Positions 9,660-18,008 of a DNA stretch of 64,000 nucleotides are shown here, one piece after another (within the stretch, counting starts at the first letter, position 1; every line of letters starts with the position of its first letter). A program made the translations under genes and the position numbers. Origin of the DNA: Oceaniovalibus guishaninsula JLT2003 (GTDB lineage Bacteria; Pseudomonadota; Alphaproteobacteria; Rhodobacterales; Rhodobacteraceae); assembly GCF_000299575.1 (NCBI RefSeq), contig NZ_AMGO01000012.1, positions 111,181 through 175,180 on the forward strand. Direction: 5' to 3'. Below the pieces are notes generated by a model. It was not told the DNA's origin. It did no database searches and saw nothing but the letters and a program-made list of their open reading frames with translations.

Positions 9660-10649
9660 ATGAGACACGCCGCTTCGATCGAGGGACTGGGCCTGCCCGT
9701 CCTGGCCCTTGCAACTGCGCTGGCCGCCGGGCCGGCCGTCGCGCAGGACTGCCCGCACGGTCAGCTCGACCCGATCTATTGCGACGCCGACGGCGATCTG
9801 GTGGCCGATACGCCGACCGATCCGGCAGAATTGCAGGATCCCGACACGCTTGTCTTCGCCTATACGCCGGTCGAGGATCCGGCGATCTATGCCGACGTCT
9901 GGGAACCGTTCATCGAGCATCTGTCGAAAGCGACCGGCAAGGACGTTCAGTTCTTCGCCGTCCAGTCCAATTCGGCCGAGGTCGAGGCGATGCGGTCGGG
10001 CCGGCTGCATATCGCGGGCTTTTCCACCGGGCCGACACCCTATGCGGTGAACCTTGCCGGTGCGGTGCCGTTCGCGATCATGGGGTCCGAGGACGGGCGC
10101 TTCGGCTATACGTTGCAGGTCTATACCCAGGCCGATTCCGACATTCAGGAAATGACCGACCTCAGGGGCAAGCGCGTGGCCCATACGTCGCCCACGTCCA
10201 ATTCCGGCAACCTGGCGCCGCGCGCGCTGTTCCCGGCCCTCGGCGTGACGCCGGACGAGGCTTACGAGGTGACGTATTCCGGTTCGCACGACCAGTCGAT
10301 GCTGGGCGTGGTCGCGGGCGATTACGACGCGGCGCCGGTCGCGTCGGAAGTCGTCGAGAGGATGGCCGAACGCGGCCTCTACGATCCCGACGAGGTGCGG
10401 ATCGTCTGGGAAAGCGACCGCTTTCCAACCACATCCTATACCTATGCCCACAACCTCGACCCGGCACTGGTCGAGAAGATCAAGCAGGCCTTCTTCGACT
10501 TCGACTTCTCGGGCACCGCGCTCGGCGAGGAGTTTCAGGGCGTGAGCAAGTTCGTGCCGGTCACCTATCAAGAGGACTGGAACGTGATCCGGGAGATCCA
10601 GGCCGCCAACGGCGTGCAATACACGCCCGAGGGACTTGCCGCCGAATGA
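9660..10649 (+). CDS. phnD: Phosphonate/phosphite-type ABC transporter substrate-binding protein, PhnD family
   Basis: Periplasmic binding protein, 329 residues, for phosphonate, phosphite or a related oxyanion. A signal peptide ends near AVAQ (residue 29). The mature N-terminus carries an extension before the PhnD fold: two cysteines (C31, C41) and a calcium-site-like DADGDLVAD stretch (about 42-50). The core starts at LVFAYTPVEDPAIYADVWEP and includes the ligand-loop region HTSPTSNSGNLAPRALFP, matching the S-T-S-G-Y/N-type PhnD anion site. The frame is open from 9513, but GGGGAGGA just before 9660 marks the ATG chosen. It leads phnC-phnE-phnE. No C-P lyase genes are nearby, so substrate is uncertain. 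Confidence 0.9.
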   Translation: MRHAASIEGLGLPVLALATALAAGPAVAQDCPHGQLDPIYCDADGDLVADTPTDPAELQDPDTLVFAYTPVEDPAIYADVWEPFIEHLSKATGKDVQFFAVQSNSAEVEAMRSGRLHIAGFSTGPTPYAVNLAGAVPFAIMGSEDGRFGYTLQVYTQADSDIQEMTDLRGKRVAHTSPTSNSGNLAPRALFPALGVTPDEAYEVTYSGSHDQSMLGVVAGDYDAAPVASEVVERMAERGLYDPDEVRIVWESDRFPTTSYTYAHNLDPALVEKIKQAFFDFDFSGTALGEEFQGVSKFVPVTYQEDWNVIREIQAANGVQYTPEGLAAE

Positions 10650-10698
10650 CCGTCGCGATGGGGGCCTGGCGCCCCCGCCTATCCCGAAAGGGACGGAC

Positions 10699-11472
10699 AT
10701 GCTGAAGATTGCCGATCTGGTCAAGCGGTACGGAACCGGCGAGCCGGTCCTGAAAAACCTCGACCTGACCGTCGAGGGCACCAGCATCGTCGCGGTGATC
10801 GGGTCTTCCGGCGCGGGCAAGTCGACGTTGCTGCGCTGCATCAACCGGCTGGTCGAACCGACATCCGGCAGCATCGAGCTGAACGGCGTCGAACTGACCA
10901 GCCTTCGCGGCAAGGATCTGCGGATGGCGCGGCGGCGCATCGGGATGGTGTTCCAGGGCTTCAACCTGGTGGACCGGCTGACGGTGATGGAGAACGTCCA
11001 GTCCGGCCGGCTCGGTTATATCTCGACCTGGGCGGCGATCACGCGCCGCTATCCCAAGGACGATATCGCCCGCGCCTACGAGCTGATGGAGAGGGTCGGC
11101 ATCGCGCAATACGCCAATACCCGCGCCGACGCATTGTCGGGCGGCGAGCGGCAACGCGTCGGCGTGGTGCGCGCGTTGATGCAGCGGCCCGAGATTCTGC
11201 TGGCGGACGAACCGACCGCCTCGCTCGATCCGCGGACGTCCGAAGCGATCATGGGGTTGATGCGGGATCTGGCGCACGAACTCGACCTGCCGATCATCAT
11301 CAACATCCACAACGTGACCGAGGCGAAGGAATACACTGACCGCATCGTCGGAATGCGTTACGGGCGGATTATCTTCGACGACGCCCCCGCCGCGCTGGAC
11401 GAGGACGCGATGGAGGCGATCTATGCCGGATCGCCCGGCGCGGACCGCGCCGCCGGGGCGCAGGCGGCGTGA
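10699..11472 (+). CDS. phnC: Phosphonate-type ABC transporter ATP-binding protein
   Basis: Cytoplasmic ATPase of the importer, 257 residues. All motor motifs are present: Walker A GSSGAGKST, Q-loop in GMVFQGFNLV, signature LSGGERQRVGVV, Walker B ILLADEPTASLD, and a switch region IINIHNVTEAKEY in which the usual His is part of NIHN. The insertion WAAITRRYPKDDIARAYELM after the Q-loop is typical of PhnC. The frame is open from 10636, but the ATG at 10699 follows AAGGGA and begins with the normal LKIADLVKRYG strand. Its stop overlaps the GTG of the first phnE (GTGA). Confidence 0.94.
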   Translation: MLKIADLVKRYGTGEPVLKNLDLTVEGTSIVAVIGSSGAGKSTLLRCINRLVEPTSGSIELNGVELTSLRGKDLRMARRRIGMVFQGFNLVDRLTVMENVQSGRLGYISTWAAITRRYPKDDIARAYELMERVGIAQYANTRADALSGGERQRVGVVRALMQRPEILLADEPTASLDPRTSEAIMGLMRDLAHELDLPIIINIHNVTEAKEYTDRIVGMRYGRIIFDDAPAALDEDAMEAIYAGSPGADRAAGAQAA

Positions 11473-12266
11473 CGGCGGCCGTTCCCCGCGACTGGTGGCG
11501 CAAGCCGCCGCTGATCGCCAACCCCCTGGCCCGCTGGGGCCTGCGGCTGGCGATCGCCGTCTATCTGGTCTGGGCCGTCTCGACATTGCCGATCGACTGG
11601 GCGCGCGCGTCCGAAGGGCTGTCCCGCGCCGGGCGCATCTTCGGCGGCGCGTTTCCGCCCAGCTTCGCGCGATCCGGCCTGCTGATCGACGGCTTCCTCG
11701 AATCCTTGCGCATCGCGCTGCTGGCGACCGCGGGGGGCGTCGCGCTTTCCATTCCGGTCGCATTCATGGCGGCGCGCAACATCGCCCCGACCCCGGTTTA
11801 CTGGATCGGGCGCGGCATCGTCATCGTCGCGCGCAGCTTTCATCCGGTCATCGTCGCCATCGTCTTCGTCAAGGCGGTGGGCTTCGGCCCCTTCGCCGGG
11901 GTGCTGACGCTGATCGTCTATTCCGTCGGCTTCGTGGCGAAGATGCTGGCCGAACGGATCGAGGAGATCGACTTCGGGCAGGTCGAAGCCCTGCGCGCGG
12001 CCGGTGCGCCGCTGCTGCCGACGCTGTTCTACGCGATCTTTCCGCAGATCCTGCCGCGCCAGATCGGCCTTGCCATCTATCAGCTCGACAGCAACCTGCG
12101 CGCCTCTGCCGTGGTGGGGATCGTCGGCGCCGGGGGGATCGGCTCGACGCTGGCCAATGCCTTCGGGCGCTACGATTACGATTTCGCGCTGGCCATCATG
12201 ATCGTCATCGTCGGGGCGATCCTGCTGACCGAAGCCCTGTCGGGCTGGATTCGGACCCGGATATGA
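11469..12266 (+). CDS. phnE: Phosphonate-type ABC transporter permease, first PhnE
   Basis: Inner-membrane permease, 265 residues, with a GTG start overlapping the phnC stop. It shows about six helices and the binding-protein-dependent permease EAA loop in QVEALRAAGAPLLPTLFYAI, where the ATPase docks. The PhnE-type block LDSNLRASAVVGIVGAGGIG is present near the C-terminus. Family members often occur as two PhnE copies in one operon forming a heterodimer, as here with the following gene. Intact; the call is secure at family level. Substrate not determinable. Confidence 0.92.
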   Translation: MTAAVPRDWWRKPPLIANPLARWGLRLAIAVYLVWAVSTLPIDWARASEGLSRAGRIFGGAFPPSFARSGLLIDGFLESLRIALLATAGGVALSIPVAFMAARNIAPTPVYWIGRGIVIVARSFHPVIVAIVFVKAVGFGPFAGVLTLIVYSVGFVAKMLAERIEEIDFGQVEALRAAGAPLLPTLFYAIFPQILPRQIGLAIYQLDSNLRASAVVGIVGAGGIGSTLANAFGRYDYDFALAIMIVIVGAILLTEALSGWIRTRI

Positions 12267-13060
12267 GCGCGCTGCATCCCCGGACATGGGCACGCTTCAC
12301 GATGCGGCAACGGTTGCAGCGCTATGGCGTGCTGCTGGCCTGCGCGCTGGCCGTCGCCTGGGCGCTGGACAGCATCGACGTGATCTGGCCCTGGGTCTGG
12401 GATTCGCCCGCGCAGATGGCCGATCTTTTCGGCCGGATGGTGCCGCCCGATGCCACGAACCTGCCGAACATCCTGTGGGTCCTGCTCGAGACGGTGAACA
12501 TCGCCACGCTCGCCACCGCCCTGGCGGTCGTGCTGGCCGTTCCGGTGGCGTGGCTGGCGGCGCAGAACGTCACGCCGAACCGCGCGACGCTGTGGCTCGG
12601 GCGGCTGATCCTCGTATCGTCGCGATCGGTCAACACGATCATCTGGGCGCTGCTGTTCGTGGCCATCTTCGGACCCGGCATCGTCGCCGGGATCGTCGCC
12701 ATCACCTTCCGGTCGGTCGGCTTCGTCGGCAAGCTTCTCGGCGAGGCCATTGAGGAAATCGACCGCCGCCCGGTCGAGGCGCTGGAGGCCACGGGCGCGT
12801 CGAAGGCCGCGATCGTCGCCTATGCCATCGCGCCGCAGGTCATGCCCACCCTCGCCGCCGTCGCCATCCTGCGCTGGGACATCAACCTGCGCGAATCGAC
12901 CGTGCTGGGGCTGGTCGGCGCGGGCGGCATCGGCATCGTGCTGCAAGGCGCCATCGACACGTTCCGCTGGCAGGAAGCGGCGACCGTGCTGCTGTGCATC
13001 CTCGCCCTCGTCATCGCGGGCGAGATCGTCTCGGCGCTGCTGCGACGGCGGATTTTGTAA
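12263..13060 (+). CDS. phnE: Phosphonate-type ABC transporter permease, second PhnE
   Basis: Second permease of the transporter, 265 residues, coupled to the first by an ATGA overlap. It has the EAA loop in RRPVEALEATGASKAAIVAY and the matching block WDINLRESTVLGLVGAGGIG, clearly homologous to the first PhnE but diverged, so the pair likely arose by an old duplication and forms a heterodimer. Around six helices are visible. The operon ends here; a GC-rich hairpin (13076-13092) follows 15 bases after the stop. Confidence 0.92.
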   Translation: MSALHPRTWARFTMRQRLQRYGVLLACALAVAWALDSIDVIWPWVWDSPAQMADLFGRMVPPDATNLPNILWVLLETVNIATLATALAVVLAVPVAWLAAQNVTPNRATLWLGRLILVSSRSVNTIIWALLFVAIFGPGIVAGIVAITFRSVGFVGKLLGEAIEEIDRRPVEALEATGASKAAIVAYAIAPQVMPTLAAVAILRWDINLRESTVLGLVGAGGIGIVLQGAIDTFRWQEAATVLLCILALVIAGEIVSALLRRRIL

Positions 13061-13075
13061 GGGGCGTTTGTCCAG

Positions 13076-13092
13076 GCGCCGGTTGCCGGCGC
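13076..13092 (+). terminator. GC-rich hairpin after phnE (possible terminator)
   Basis: GCGCCGG, loop TTG, CCGGCGC form a perfect 7-base stem 15 bases after the last phn stop codon. There is no T-run after it, so it may be a weak or rho-assisted terminator, or an mRNA 3-prime stabiliser. Confidence 0.35.
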
Positions 13093-13295
13093 GGTTCGAG
13101 CACCCCTGCCGGCCCAGCCTTCGGCTTTCGGAGCGGCAATGAGACTGCCTCCTGCCACCGGTTTTCCAATGATCCTGACGTCGCTATGATGCGAACGCCG
13201 CTGCTGCCGGACGTTCGAGCATGACATGTGTCTCAGACGGTGCCAGAAGTGGCGTCCAAATTCCATGGCAGCCGCTGATAACGGAGGGCCGGTCG

Positions 13296-14300
13296 GTGAG
13301 AAAAGAAACCCGCGATCCGCACGGCGCCGCCCGTCTGTCCGTCGCCCCGATGATGGACTGGACCGACCGTCATTGTCGGGTACTGCATCGCACGATCAGT
13401 CGCCGGGCGCTGCTATATACCGAGATGGTGACGGCGCCGGCGCTTGTCCGGGGGGATGCGCGGCATCTGCTGCGGTTCGATCCGGTCGAGCATCCGGTCG
13501 CGCTGCAACTCGGCGGATCGGATCCGGCCGAACTGGCGGCGGCCGCGCGGATGGGGGCCGACGAGGGCTATGACGAGATCAACCTGAATGTCGGCTGTCC
13601 GTCGGACCGGGTGCAGTCGGGGATGATCGGGGCGGTGCTGATGCGGCATCCCGCCTTGGTCGCAGACTGCGTCGCGGCGATGGCCGCGGCGGTGGATGTG
13701 CCCGTCACCGTCAAATGCCGCATCGGTGTGGACGATCAGGACCCGCTGGAGGTTCTGCCGGATTTCCTTGAAACGATGAAAGCCGCGGGGGTCGGGCGCA
13801 TGACGATCCACGCGCGCAAGGCGTGGCTGCAAGGGTTGTCGCCCAAGGAGAACCGCGAGGTTCCGCCGCTCGATTATCCCCTGGTGCATCGGATGAAACG
13901 CGCCTTCCCCGACCTGCATCTGTCGGTCAACGGCGGCGTCGTTTCCTTGCAGGCCGTCGAGGAGCATCTGGAGGCGGGCATGGATGGCGTGATGGTCGGC
14001 CGCGCGGCCTATCATCAGCCGATGGACATTCTCGGCGACGCGGACCGGCGCGTCTTCGGCTGCGACCGCCCGGCGCTTGCGCCGGTAGAGGTCGTGCTGG
14101 CCATGCTGCCCCATATCGACCGGCATCTTCGCGAAGGCGGGCGGCTGGCGCAGGTGACGCGGCACATGCTGGGCCTGTTCGCGGGACGGCCCGGCGCGCG
14201 GCATTGGCGGCGGATCCTGTCGGAAGGCGCCCATCGGCCCGGCGCGGACCGGCGGCTTGTGCTCGACGCGCTGTCGGCGGTGCAGGGCATGGCCGCCTGA
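13296..14300 (+). CDS. dusA: tRNA-dihydrouridine(20/20a) synthase
   Basis: Flavin-dependent enzyme reducing uridine 20/20a in the tRNA D-loop, 334 residues. It begins after a short leader with LSVAPMMDWTDRHCRVLHR, the FMN-binding DusA start, has the catalytic Cys101 in INLNVGCPSDRVQSG, the TVKCRIGVDD phosphate-binding strand, and the DusA-type GRMTIHARKAWLQGLSPKEN and LSVNGGV blocks. The frame is open from 13221, but the GTG at 13296 sits 7 bases after GGAGGG and fits the usual length. It converges with ruvX, separated by only 7 bases, and has its own upstream gap of 235 bases. Confidence 0.95.
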   Translation: MRKETRDPHGAARLSVAPMMDWTDRHCRVLHRTISRRALLYTEMVTAPALVRGDARHLLRFDPVEHPVALQLGGSDPAELAAAARMGADEGYDEINLNVGCPSDRVQSGMIGAVLMRHPALVADCVAAMAAAVDVPVTVKCRIGVDDQDPLEVLPDFLETMKAAGVGRMTIHARKAWLQGLSPKENREVPPLDYPLVHRMKRAFPDLHLSVNGGVVSLQAVEEHLEAGMDGVMVGRAAYHQPMDILGDADRRVFGCDRPALAPVEVVLAMLPHIDRHLREGGRLAQVTRHMLGLFAGRPGARHWRRILSEGAHRPGADRRLVLDALSAVQGMAA

Positions 14301-14307
14301 CCGGGCA

Positions 14308-14778
14308 TCAGCCGCGCAGGCGGGCCAGCCTGTCCAGCGCGCCCTGCAAGATATAGGCGGCGGCGACGTGGTCGATCACTTCGGCCCGCTTGCGGCGCGA
14401 AGTGTCGGCCTCGATCAGCGCGCGTTCGGCCGCGACGGTGGACAGGCGTTCGTCCCAGAAGGTCAGCGGCATGTCGCGCAGGGCCGTCAGGTTGCGCGCG
14501 AAGGCCCGCGTCGCCTGCGCGCGGGGGCCTTCGGTGCCGTCCATGTTGCGCGGCAGGCCGATGACGATCCCGCCGATCAGCCGCGCGTCCAGTATGGCCA
14601 GCAAGGCGGCGGCGTCGATGCCGAACCGCTTGCGGCGGAGGGTCTGCAACGGGGTCGCGACGGACAGGAACGTGTCCGACACCGCGATCCCGATGGTGGC
14701 GGTGCCCAGATCCAGCCCCGCCAGCGCGCGGCGCGGCGGCAAGGCGGCCGCGAACGCCGCGATGTCGTCGTGGATCAC
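14308..14778 (-). CDS. ruvX: Holliday junction resolvase-like RuvX/YqgF
   Basis: RNase H-fold protein of 156 residues, the normal size, implicated in 16S rRNA 5-prime end maturation in several bacteria and annotated as a putative Holliday-junction resolvase. The first catalytic Asp is D23 in GLDLGTATIGIAVSD; the GGIVIGLPRNMDGTEGP loop and LTFWDERLSTVAAER carry the other conserved acidic residues, with IDHVAAAYILQGALD at the C-terminus. The GTG start overlaps the ccmI stop (GTGA), so the two are co-transcribed. Convergent with dusA. Confidence 0.94.
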   Translation of the reverse strand: MIHDDIAAFAAALPPRRALAGLDLGTATIGIAVSDTFLSVATPLQTLRRKRFGIDAAALLAILDARLIGGIVIGLPRNMDGTEGPRAQATRAFARNLTALRDMPLTFWDERLSTVAAERALIEADTSRRKRAEVIDHVAAAYILQGALDRLARLRG

Positions 14779-15974
14779 CCGGCCACCCCGGCATTCCGCG
14801 CGGCGTCGCGGATTACTGCCAGATCGTCGGGCGAGGGCGCGAAAACCTGCTGCGCCTCGGCCCAGATGGCGGCGGCCTCCTGCTGCCGGCCGAGGACGCC
14901 ATAGGCCGTGATCAGCCGCGCCCAGTCCGATGCCGGCCCGCCTTCGGTCGCCAGCCTTTGGGCGAGGCCGCTGACCATCTGTTCGATCATCGCGGCCTGG
15001 TCTTCGGCGCTCATCCCCTCGGGCGCCTGCGGAACGGGACCGCCCTGCGCGTCGTCGGGCGGCAGGGCATAGCTGAGCCCGGCACTTGCCGCGATCTGCG
15101 GAAGCTGCGCGCGGATGACCGGCACCCAGGGGGCCGAAGACGGGCTGTCGGCCAGCAGGTCGCGCCAGATGGCGAATGTCAGGTCCGGCCGCCCCGTCTG
15201 CGCCTGCGCCAGCCCCTTGTAGTAAAGCGCGGTGCCGTTTCCGGGCTGCTGCGCCAGCACCGCGTCGAAGACGGCTTCGGCTTCGGGCGAGACATAGCCG
15301 CCGGTCGCGGCCACCATGTATTCGCCCAGTTCCGCCCTTTCGTCCGGGGTGGCGTCGGCGCCCCGGATGTCAAGAACCCGCTGTTTCGCGTCGATCGCGG
15401 CACGGTAATTGCCAATCCCGGCCTCGTTTCGGGCCAGCAGGCGATAGCCTTCCAGATCGTCAGGCCGGTCCTTCAGCGCCGCGCGCAACCGGGCGATCAG
15501 CGGCTCCATCGTCGGGTCTGCCGATGGCGGCGCGGCGGGGGCCTGCGCCTCGGCCTCGGCCTGCGAGGGGCGGGTCGCGCGGGCCTCTTCGGCCAGTTGC
15601 TGGCGCAGGGCGACGGGCATGTCGGCATAGCCGGGCGCGCCCTGCCATAGATAGATCCCCACGCCGCCGCCGATGCAGGCGACGATCACCAGCGTCGCCG
15701 CGGCCCCGGTCAGGCCCGCCGGGGCGTCGCGCATCGCATCGCGCGGGGCGCGGTCGGCGTCCAGCAGGCGGCGCTGCACCTCGATGCGGATGCGGCCGGC
15801 CTCGTCCTCGGTCAGCACGCCGCGGGCAAGGTCGCGCTCGACCTCGGCCAGTTGGTCGCGATAGATGGCGATGTCGGTGGCGGCGTCAGCGTCGGCCCGG
15901 CCCCGGACCAGCGTCAGCGCCACCGAAGCGGCCGCCAGCCCCGCCAATCCCAGAGCGATCGCCCAGAAGATCAT
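14775..15974 (-). CDS. ccmI: c-type cytochrome biogenesis protein CcmI
   Basis: Membrane-anchored apocytochrome c chaperone of the Ccm system, 399 residues. A first helix (about residues 3-22) is followed by a cytoplasmic loop with a leucine-zipper-like IYRDQLAEVERDLARGVLTE, characteristic of CcmI, a second helix (about 92-113), and a periplasmic TPR domain with repeats such as GYRLLARNEAGIGNYRAAID and ALYYKGLAQAQTGRPDLTFA. The remaining ccm genes are not in this window. It precedes ruvX with a 4-base overlap. It fits an organism rich in c-type cytochromes, such as those encoded at 54796-60452. Confidence 0.93.
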   Translation of the reverse strand: MIFWAIALGLAGLAAASVALTLVRGRADADAATDIAIYRDQLAEVERDLARGVLTEDEAGRIRIEVQRRLLDADRAPRDAMRDAPAGLTGAAATLVIVACIGGGVGIYLWQGAPGYADMPVALRQQLAEEARATRPSQAEAEAQAPAAPPSADPTMEPLIARLRAALKDRPDDLEGYRLLARNEAGIGNYRAAIDAKQRVLDIRGADATPDERAELGEYMVAATGGYVSPEAEAVFDAVLAQQPGNGTALYYKGLAQAQTGRPDLTFAIWRDLLADSPSSAPWVPVIRAQLPQIAASAGLSYALPPDDAQGGPVPQAPEGMSAEDQAAMIEQMVSGLAQRLATEGGPASDWARLITAYGVLGRQQEAAAIWAEAQQVFAPSPDDLAVIRDAARNAGVAG

Positions 15975-16120
15975 CTTGCCTCCGATCCCGTCCGGGCGGG
16001 TTCTACCGGCGGCGGGGCCGGGACGAAAGGGGCAACGGGCCGCATCCCGCGCAGAGGCGACGGAACAGCCGGCGCCCGATCGGACTTGTGCCGACAGGGC
16101 AGCGCGGAAGGAGGCCGGAC

Positions 16121-16273
16121 ATGGCGCGCAACATCATCATCGGCATCGTCGTCGCGGCGGTCATCTTCGTGGTGCTGATCCTGATCGGCGTCGTCCAGAT
16201 CGGAGACGAGGTCGTGGACGATGCCCTTGGCCCGGACGACGCCGTGATCGTCGAATCGCCCGTCGCGGACTGA
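16121..16273 (+). CDS. Small single-pass membrane protein, function unknown (50 aa)
   Basis: A 50-residue peptide with a strong GGAAGGAGG ribosome binding site 7 bases before the ATG. It has a positively charged start MARN, one very hydrophobic helix (about residues 5-24, rich in Ile and Val) and a strongly acidic tail containing DEVVDDALGPDDAVIVESP. This charge pattern predicts an N-in, C-out membrane peptide. It diverges from ccmI and lies 88 bases before sodB. No family is recognised. The ribosome binding site and helix make it a credible real gene, but function is unknown. Confidence 0.65.
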   Translation: MARNIIIGIVVAAVIFVVLILIGVVQIGDEVVDDALGPDDAVIVESPVAD

Positions 16274-16360
16274 CCGGCGCGACCGCAGCCGCGGCTTGAC
16301 GCGGATGCCGCCCCGCCACAGGTAGACCGCGACACCAGTTCCAAACCCCCGGAGGAAAAG

Positions 16361-16960
16361 ATGGCTTTCGAACTTCCCGACCTACCCTATTCCCACGATG
16401 CGCTTGCCGATCAGGGCATGAGCCGCGAGACGCTGGAATATCACCACGACATCCACCACAAGGCCTATGTCGATAACGGCAACAAGGCGATTGCCGGAAC
16501 CGAATGGGAAGGCAAGTCGGTCGAGGAGATCGTCAAGGGAACCTACAAGCCCGATGCCGTCGCCCAGTCGGGGATTTTCAACAACGCCTCGCAATACTGG
16601 AACCACAACCAGTTCTGGGAGATGATGGCGCCCAATCCCGGCAAGATGCCGTCCGAGCTGGAAAGCGCGCTGAAGGACAGCTTCGGATCGGTCGACAAGT
16701 TCAAGGAAGAATTCGCGGCCGCCGGCGCGGGCCAGTTCGGCAGCGGCTGGTGCTGGCTGGTCAAGGACAATGACGGTGGACTGAAAGTCACCAAGACCGA
16801 AAACGGGGTGAACCCGCTTTGCTTTAATCAGACCGCACTTCTGGGCTGCGATGTATGGGAGCACAGCTATTACATCGACTTCCGCAACAAGCGTCCGGCC
16901 TATCTGTCGAACTTCCTTGAAAAGCTGGTGAATTGGGAAAACGTCGCCAGCCGGATGTGA
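16361..16960 (+). CDS. sodB: Superoxide dismutase, iron type
   Basis: Cytosolic superoxide dismutase of 199 residues. Metal ligands line up with the Fe/Mn family: H28 in LEYHHDIHHKAYV, H82 in YWNHNQFWEM, and D164 and H168 in GCDVWEHSYYIDFRNKRPAYL. The outer-sphere Gln is Q78 in NNASQYWNH, the position used by iron enzymes, whereas manganese enzymes usually supply it from the C-terminal domain; iron or cambialistic use is likely. GGAGGAAAAG precedes the ATG. A TTGACG at 16296-16301 may be a -35 box but no good -10 follows. A strong terminator (16986-17011) ends the gene. Confidence 0.96.
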   Translation: MAFELPDLPYSHDALADQGMSRETLEYHHDIHHKAYVDNGNKAIAGTEWEGKSVEEIVKGTYKPDAVAQSGIFNNASQYWNHNQFWEMMAPNPGKMPSELESALKDSFGSVDKFKEEFAAAGAGQFGSGWCWLVKDNDGGLKVTKTENGVNPLCFNQTALLGCDVWEHSYYIDFRNKRPAYLSNFLEKLVNWENVASRM

Positions 16961-16985
16961 CAGCATAGCGCGTCGGCATGTCATA

Positions 16986-17011
16986 ACGGCCCGCCCCCGA
17001 AGGCGGGCCGT
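16986..17011 (+). terminator. Strong hairpin terminator after sodB
   Basis: ACGGCCCGCC, loop CCCGAA, GGCGGGCCGT is a perfect 10-base stem starting 25 bases after the sodB stop. It is followed by the T-containing CGTCGTT rather than a long T run. Its position between sodB and the next ribosome binding site supports termination. Confidence 0.75.
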
Positions 17012-17076
17012 CGTCGTTCAGGAACCCCGGCAGCATCCGGCCGTTGGGAAGCGAACCCCGAACGAAGGAGACCCCG

Positions 17077-17313
17077 ATGGCCGAGAGGATCAGATCCAAG
17101 GACGGCACGCGCGAGACCGACAAGTTCGTCGACGACGCCGCGACCCCGTCGCAGCAGGGCCGCGCCGGTGGCGGGCTGGAACGTCAGGTCGGCACGCAGG
17201 CCGAGGAAGACCGCGCCGAGCAGGGCGAGGGCATCACCCGCGTGACCAAGCAGGACGAAAAGGGCGAAGGCAATCTGGGCGGCCTGCACGGCACCGGCGA
17301 GGAGAAGCATTGA
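17077..17313 (+). CDS. Small hydrophilic, probably disordered protein (78 aa)
   Basis: A 78-residue protein with an AAGGAG ribosome binding site 6 bases before the ATG. It is almost free of hydrophobic residues and rich in Gly, Glu, Asp, Lys, Arg and Gln, so it is probably intrinsically disordered. No cysteine and no known domain is seen. Its stop overlaps the ATG of the following host-attachment-family gene by one base (TGATG), so the two proteins are made together. Such highly charged small proteins are often stress related, but nothing in the sequence proves that here. Confidence 0.7.
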   Translation: MAERIRSKDGTRETDKFVDDAATPSQQGRAGGGLERQVGTQAEEDRAEQGEGITRVTKQDEKGEGNLGGLHGTGEEKH

Positions 17314-17783
17314 TGGCGCGCCTGACCAACGGAACCTGGGTGCTGGTCGCGGACGGCGAGAAGGCGCTGGTGCTGGAGAACGTCACGGACGGCGAGAACC
17401 CCTATCTCAAGGTTCGCGACAAGGAGGAGCAGGACAATCCTTCGACCGGCGAACAGGCCGCAAACCGTCCGGGCCGCATGCAGGAAGGCCGGCCGGGCAA
17501 CGACACGGCCGGGCCGCGTTCGGCGTTTCAGGACACCGACTGGCATCAGCTCGGCAAGGACCGCTTCGCCGACGATCTGGCGGACATGCTTTACAAGCAG
17601 GCTCACAAGGGCGCGTTCGATCACATCGTCCTGTGTGCCGCGCCGGGCGTTCTGGGCGAGATCCGCGCGAAGATGCACAAGGAAGTGGCCGACCGCGTGG
17701 TGGCCGAGATCCCCAAGACCCTGACCAACCACTCGCTCGACGATATCGAGAAGATCGTCAAATCCGAGATGGAAAGCGCCTGA
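17313..17783 (+). CDS. Host attachment family protein
   Basis: A 156-residue cytosolic protein with the start TNGTWVLVADGEKALVLEN, the conserved strand of the host-attachment family (distant relatives of eRF1/baeRF-type RNA-binding folds), followed by a variable loop and the C-terminal block FDHIVLCAAPGVLGEIRAKM with EIPKTLTNHSLDDIEKIV. A TTG at 17310 is also in frame, but the ATG at 17313 gives the usual N-terminus. It is translationally coupled to the small disordered protein. The family name comes from Agrobacterium work; a biochemical role in this organism is unknown. Confidence 0.85.
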   Translation: MARLTNGTWVLVADGEKALVLENVTDGENPYLKVRDKEEQDNPSTGEQAANRPGRMQEGRPGNDTAGPRSAFQDTDWHQLGKDRFADDLADMLYKQAHKGAFDHIVLCAAPGVLGEIRAKMHKEVADRVVAEIPKTLTNHSLDDIEKIVKSEMESA

Positions 17784-17816
17784 CGGGAAAGCAGGAGACG
17801 CCGGCGGTAAGGAAGA

Positions 17817-17891
<75 letters not shown>

Positions 17892-17907
17892 GCCGTTTCG
17901 TGGCGGG

Positions 17908-17936
17908 TGGATAGACGCATGACAGGACCGGTGCAA
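17908..17936 (-). promoter_or_regulatory. Candidate promoter for tRNA-Thr
   Basis: On the minus strand TTGCAC (17936-17931) is followed after 17 bases by TATCCA (17913-17908), ending 16 bases upstream of the mature tRNA 5-prime end. Spacing and position suit a tRNA promoter with a leader of about 9 bases. Confidence 0.5.
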
Positions 17937-18008
17937 GAGGGCACGCGGCATTTCGCCGGCTCCGCGCGTCAACTGGACCGCAGGGCCTATCCGCGCTAGG
18001 AACCGCGC

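Noticed and set aside
13076..13110. GC-rich hairpin followed by GGTTCGAGC, resembling a tRNA T-arm.
   Set aside because: No matching acceptor, D-arm or anticodon arm could be drawn around it.
16296..16325. TTGACG box upstream of sodB as a promoter.
   Set aside because: No acceptable -10 at 16-18 bases; noted in the sodB entry only.
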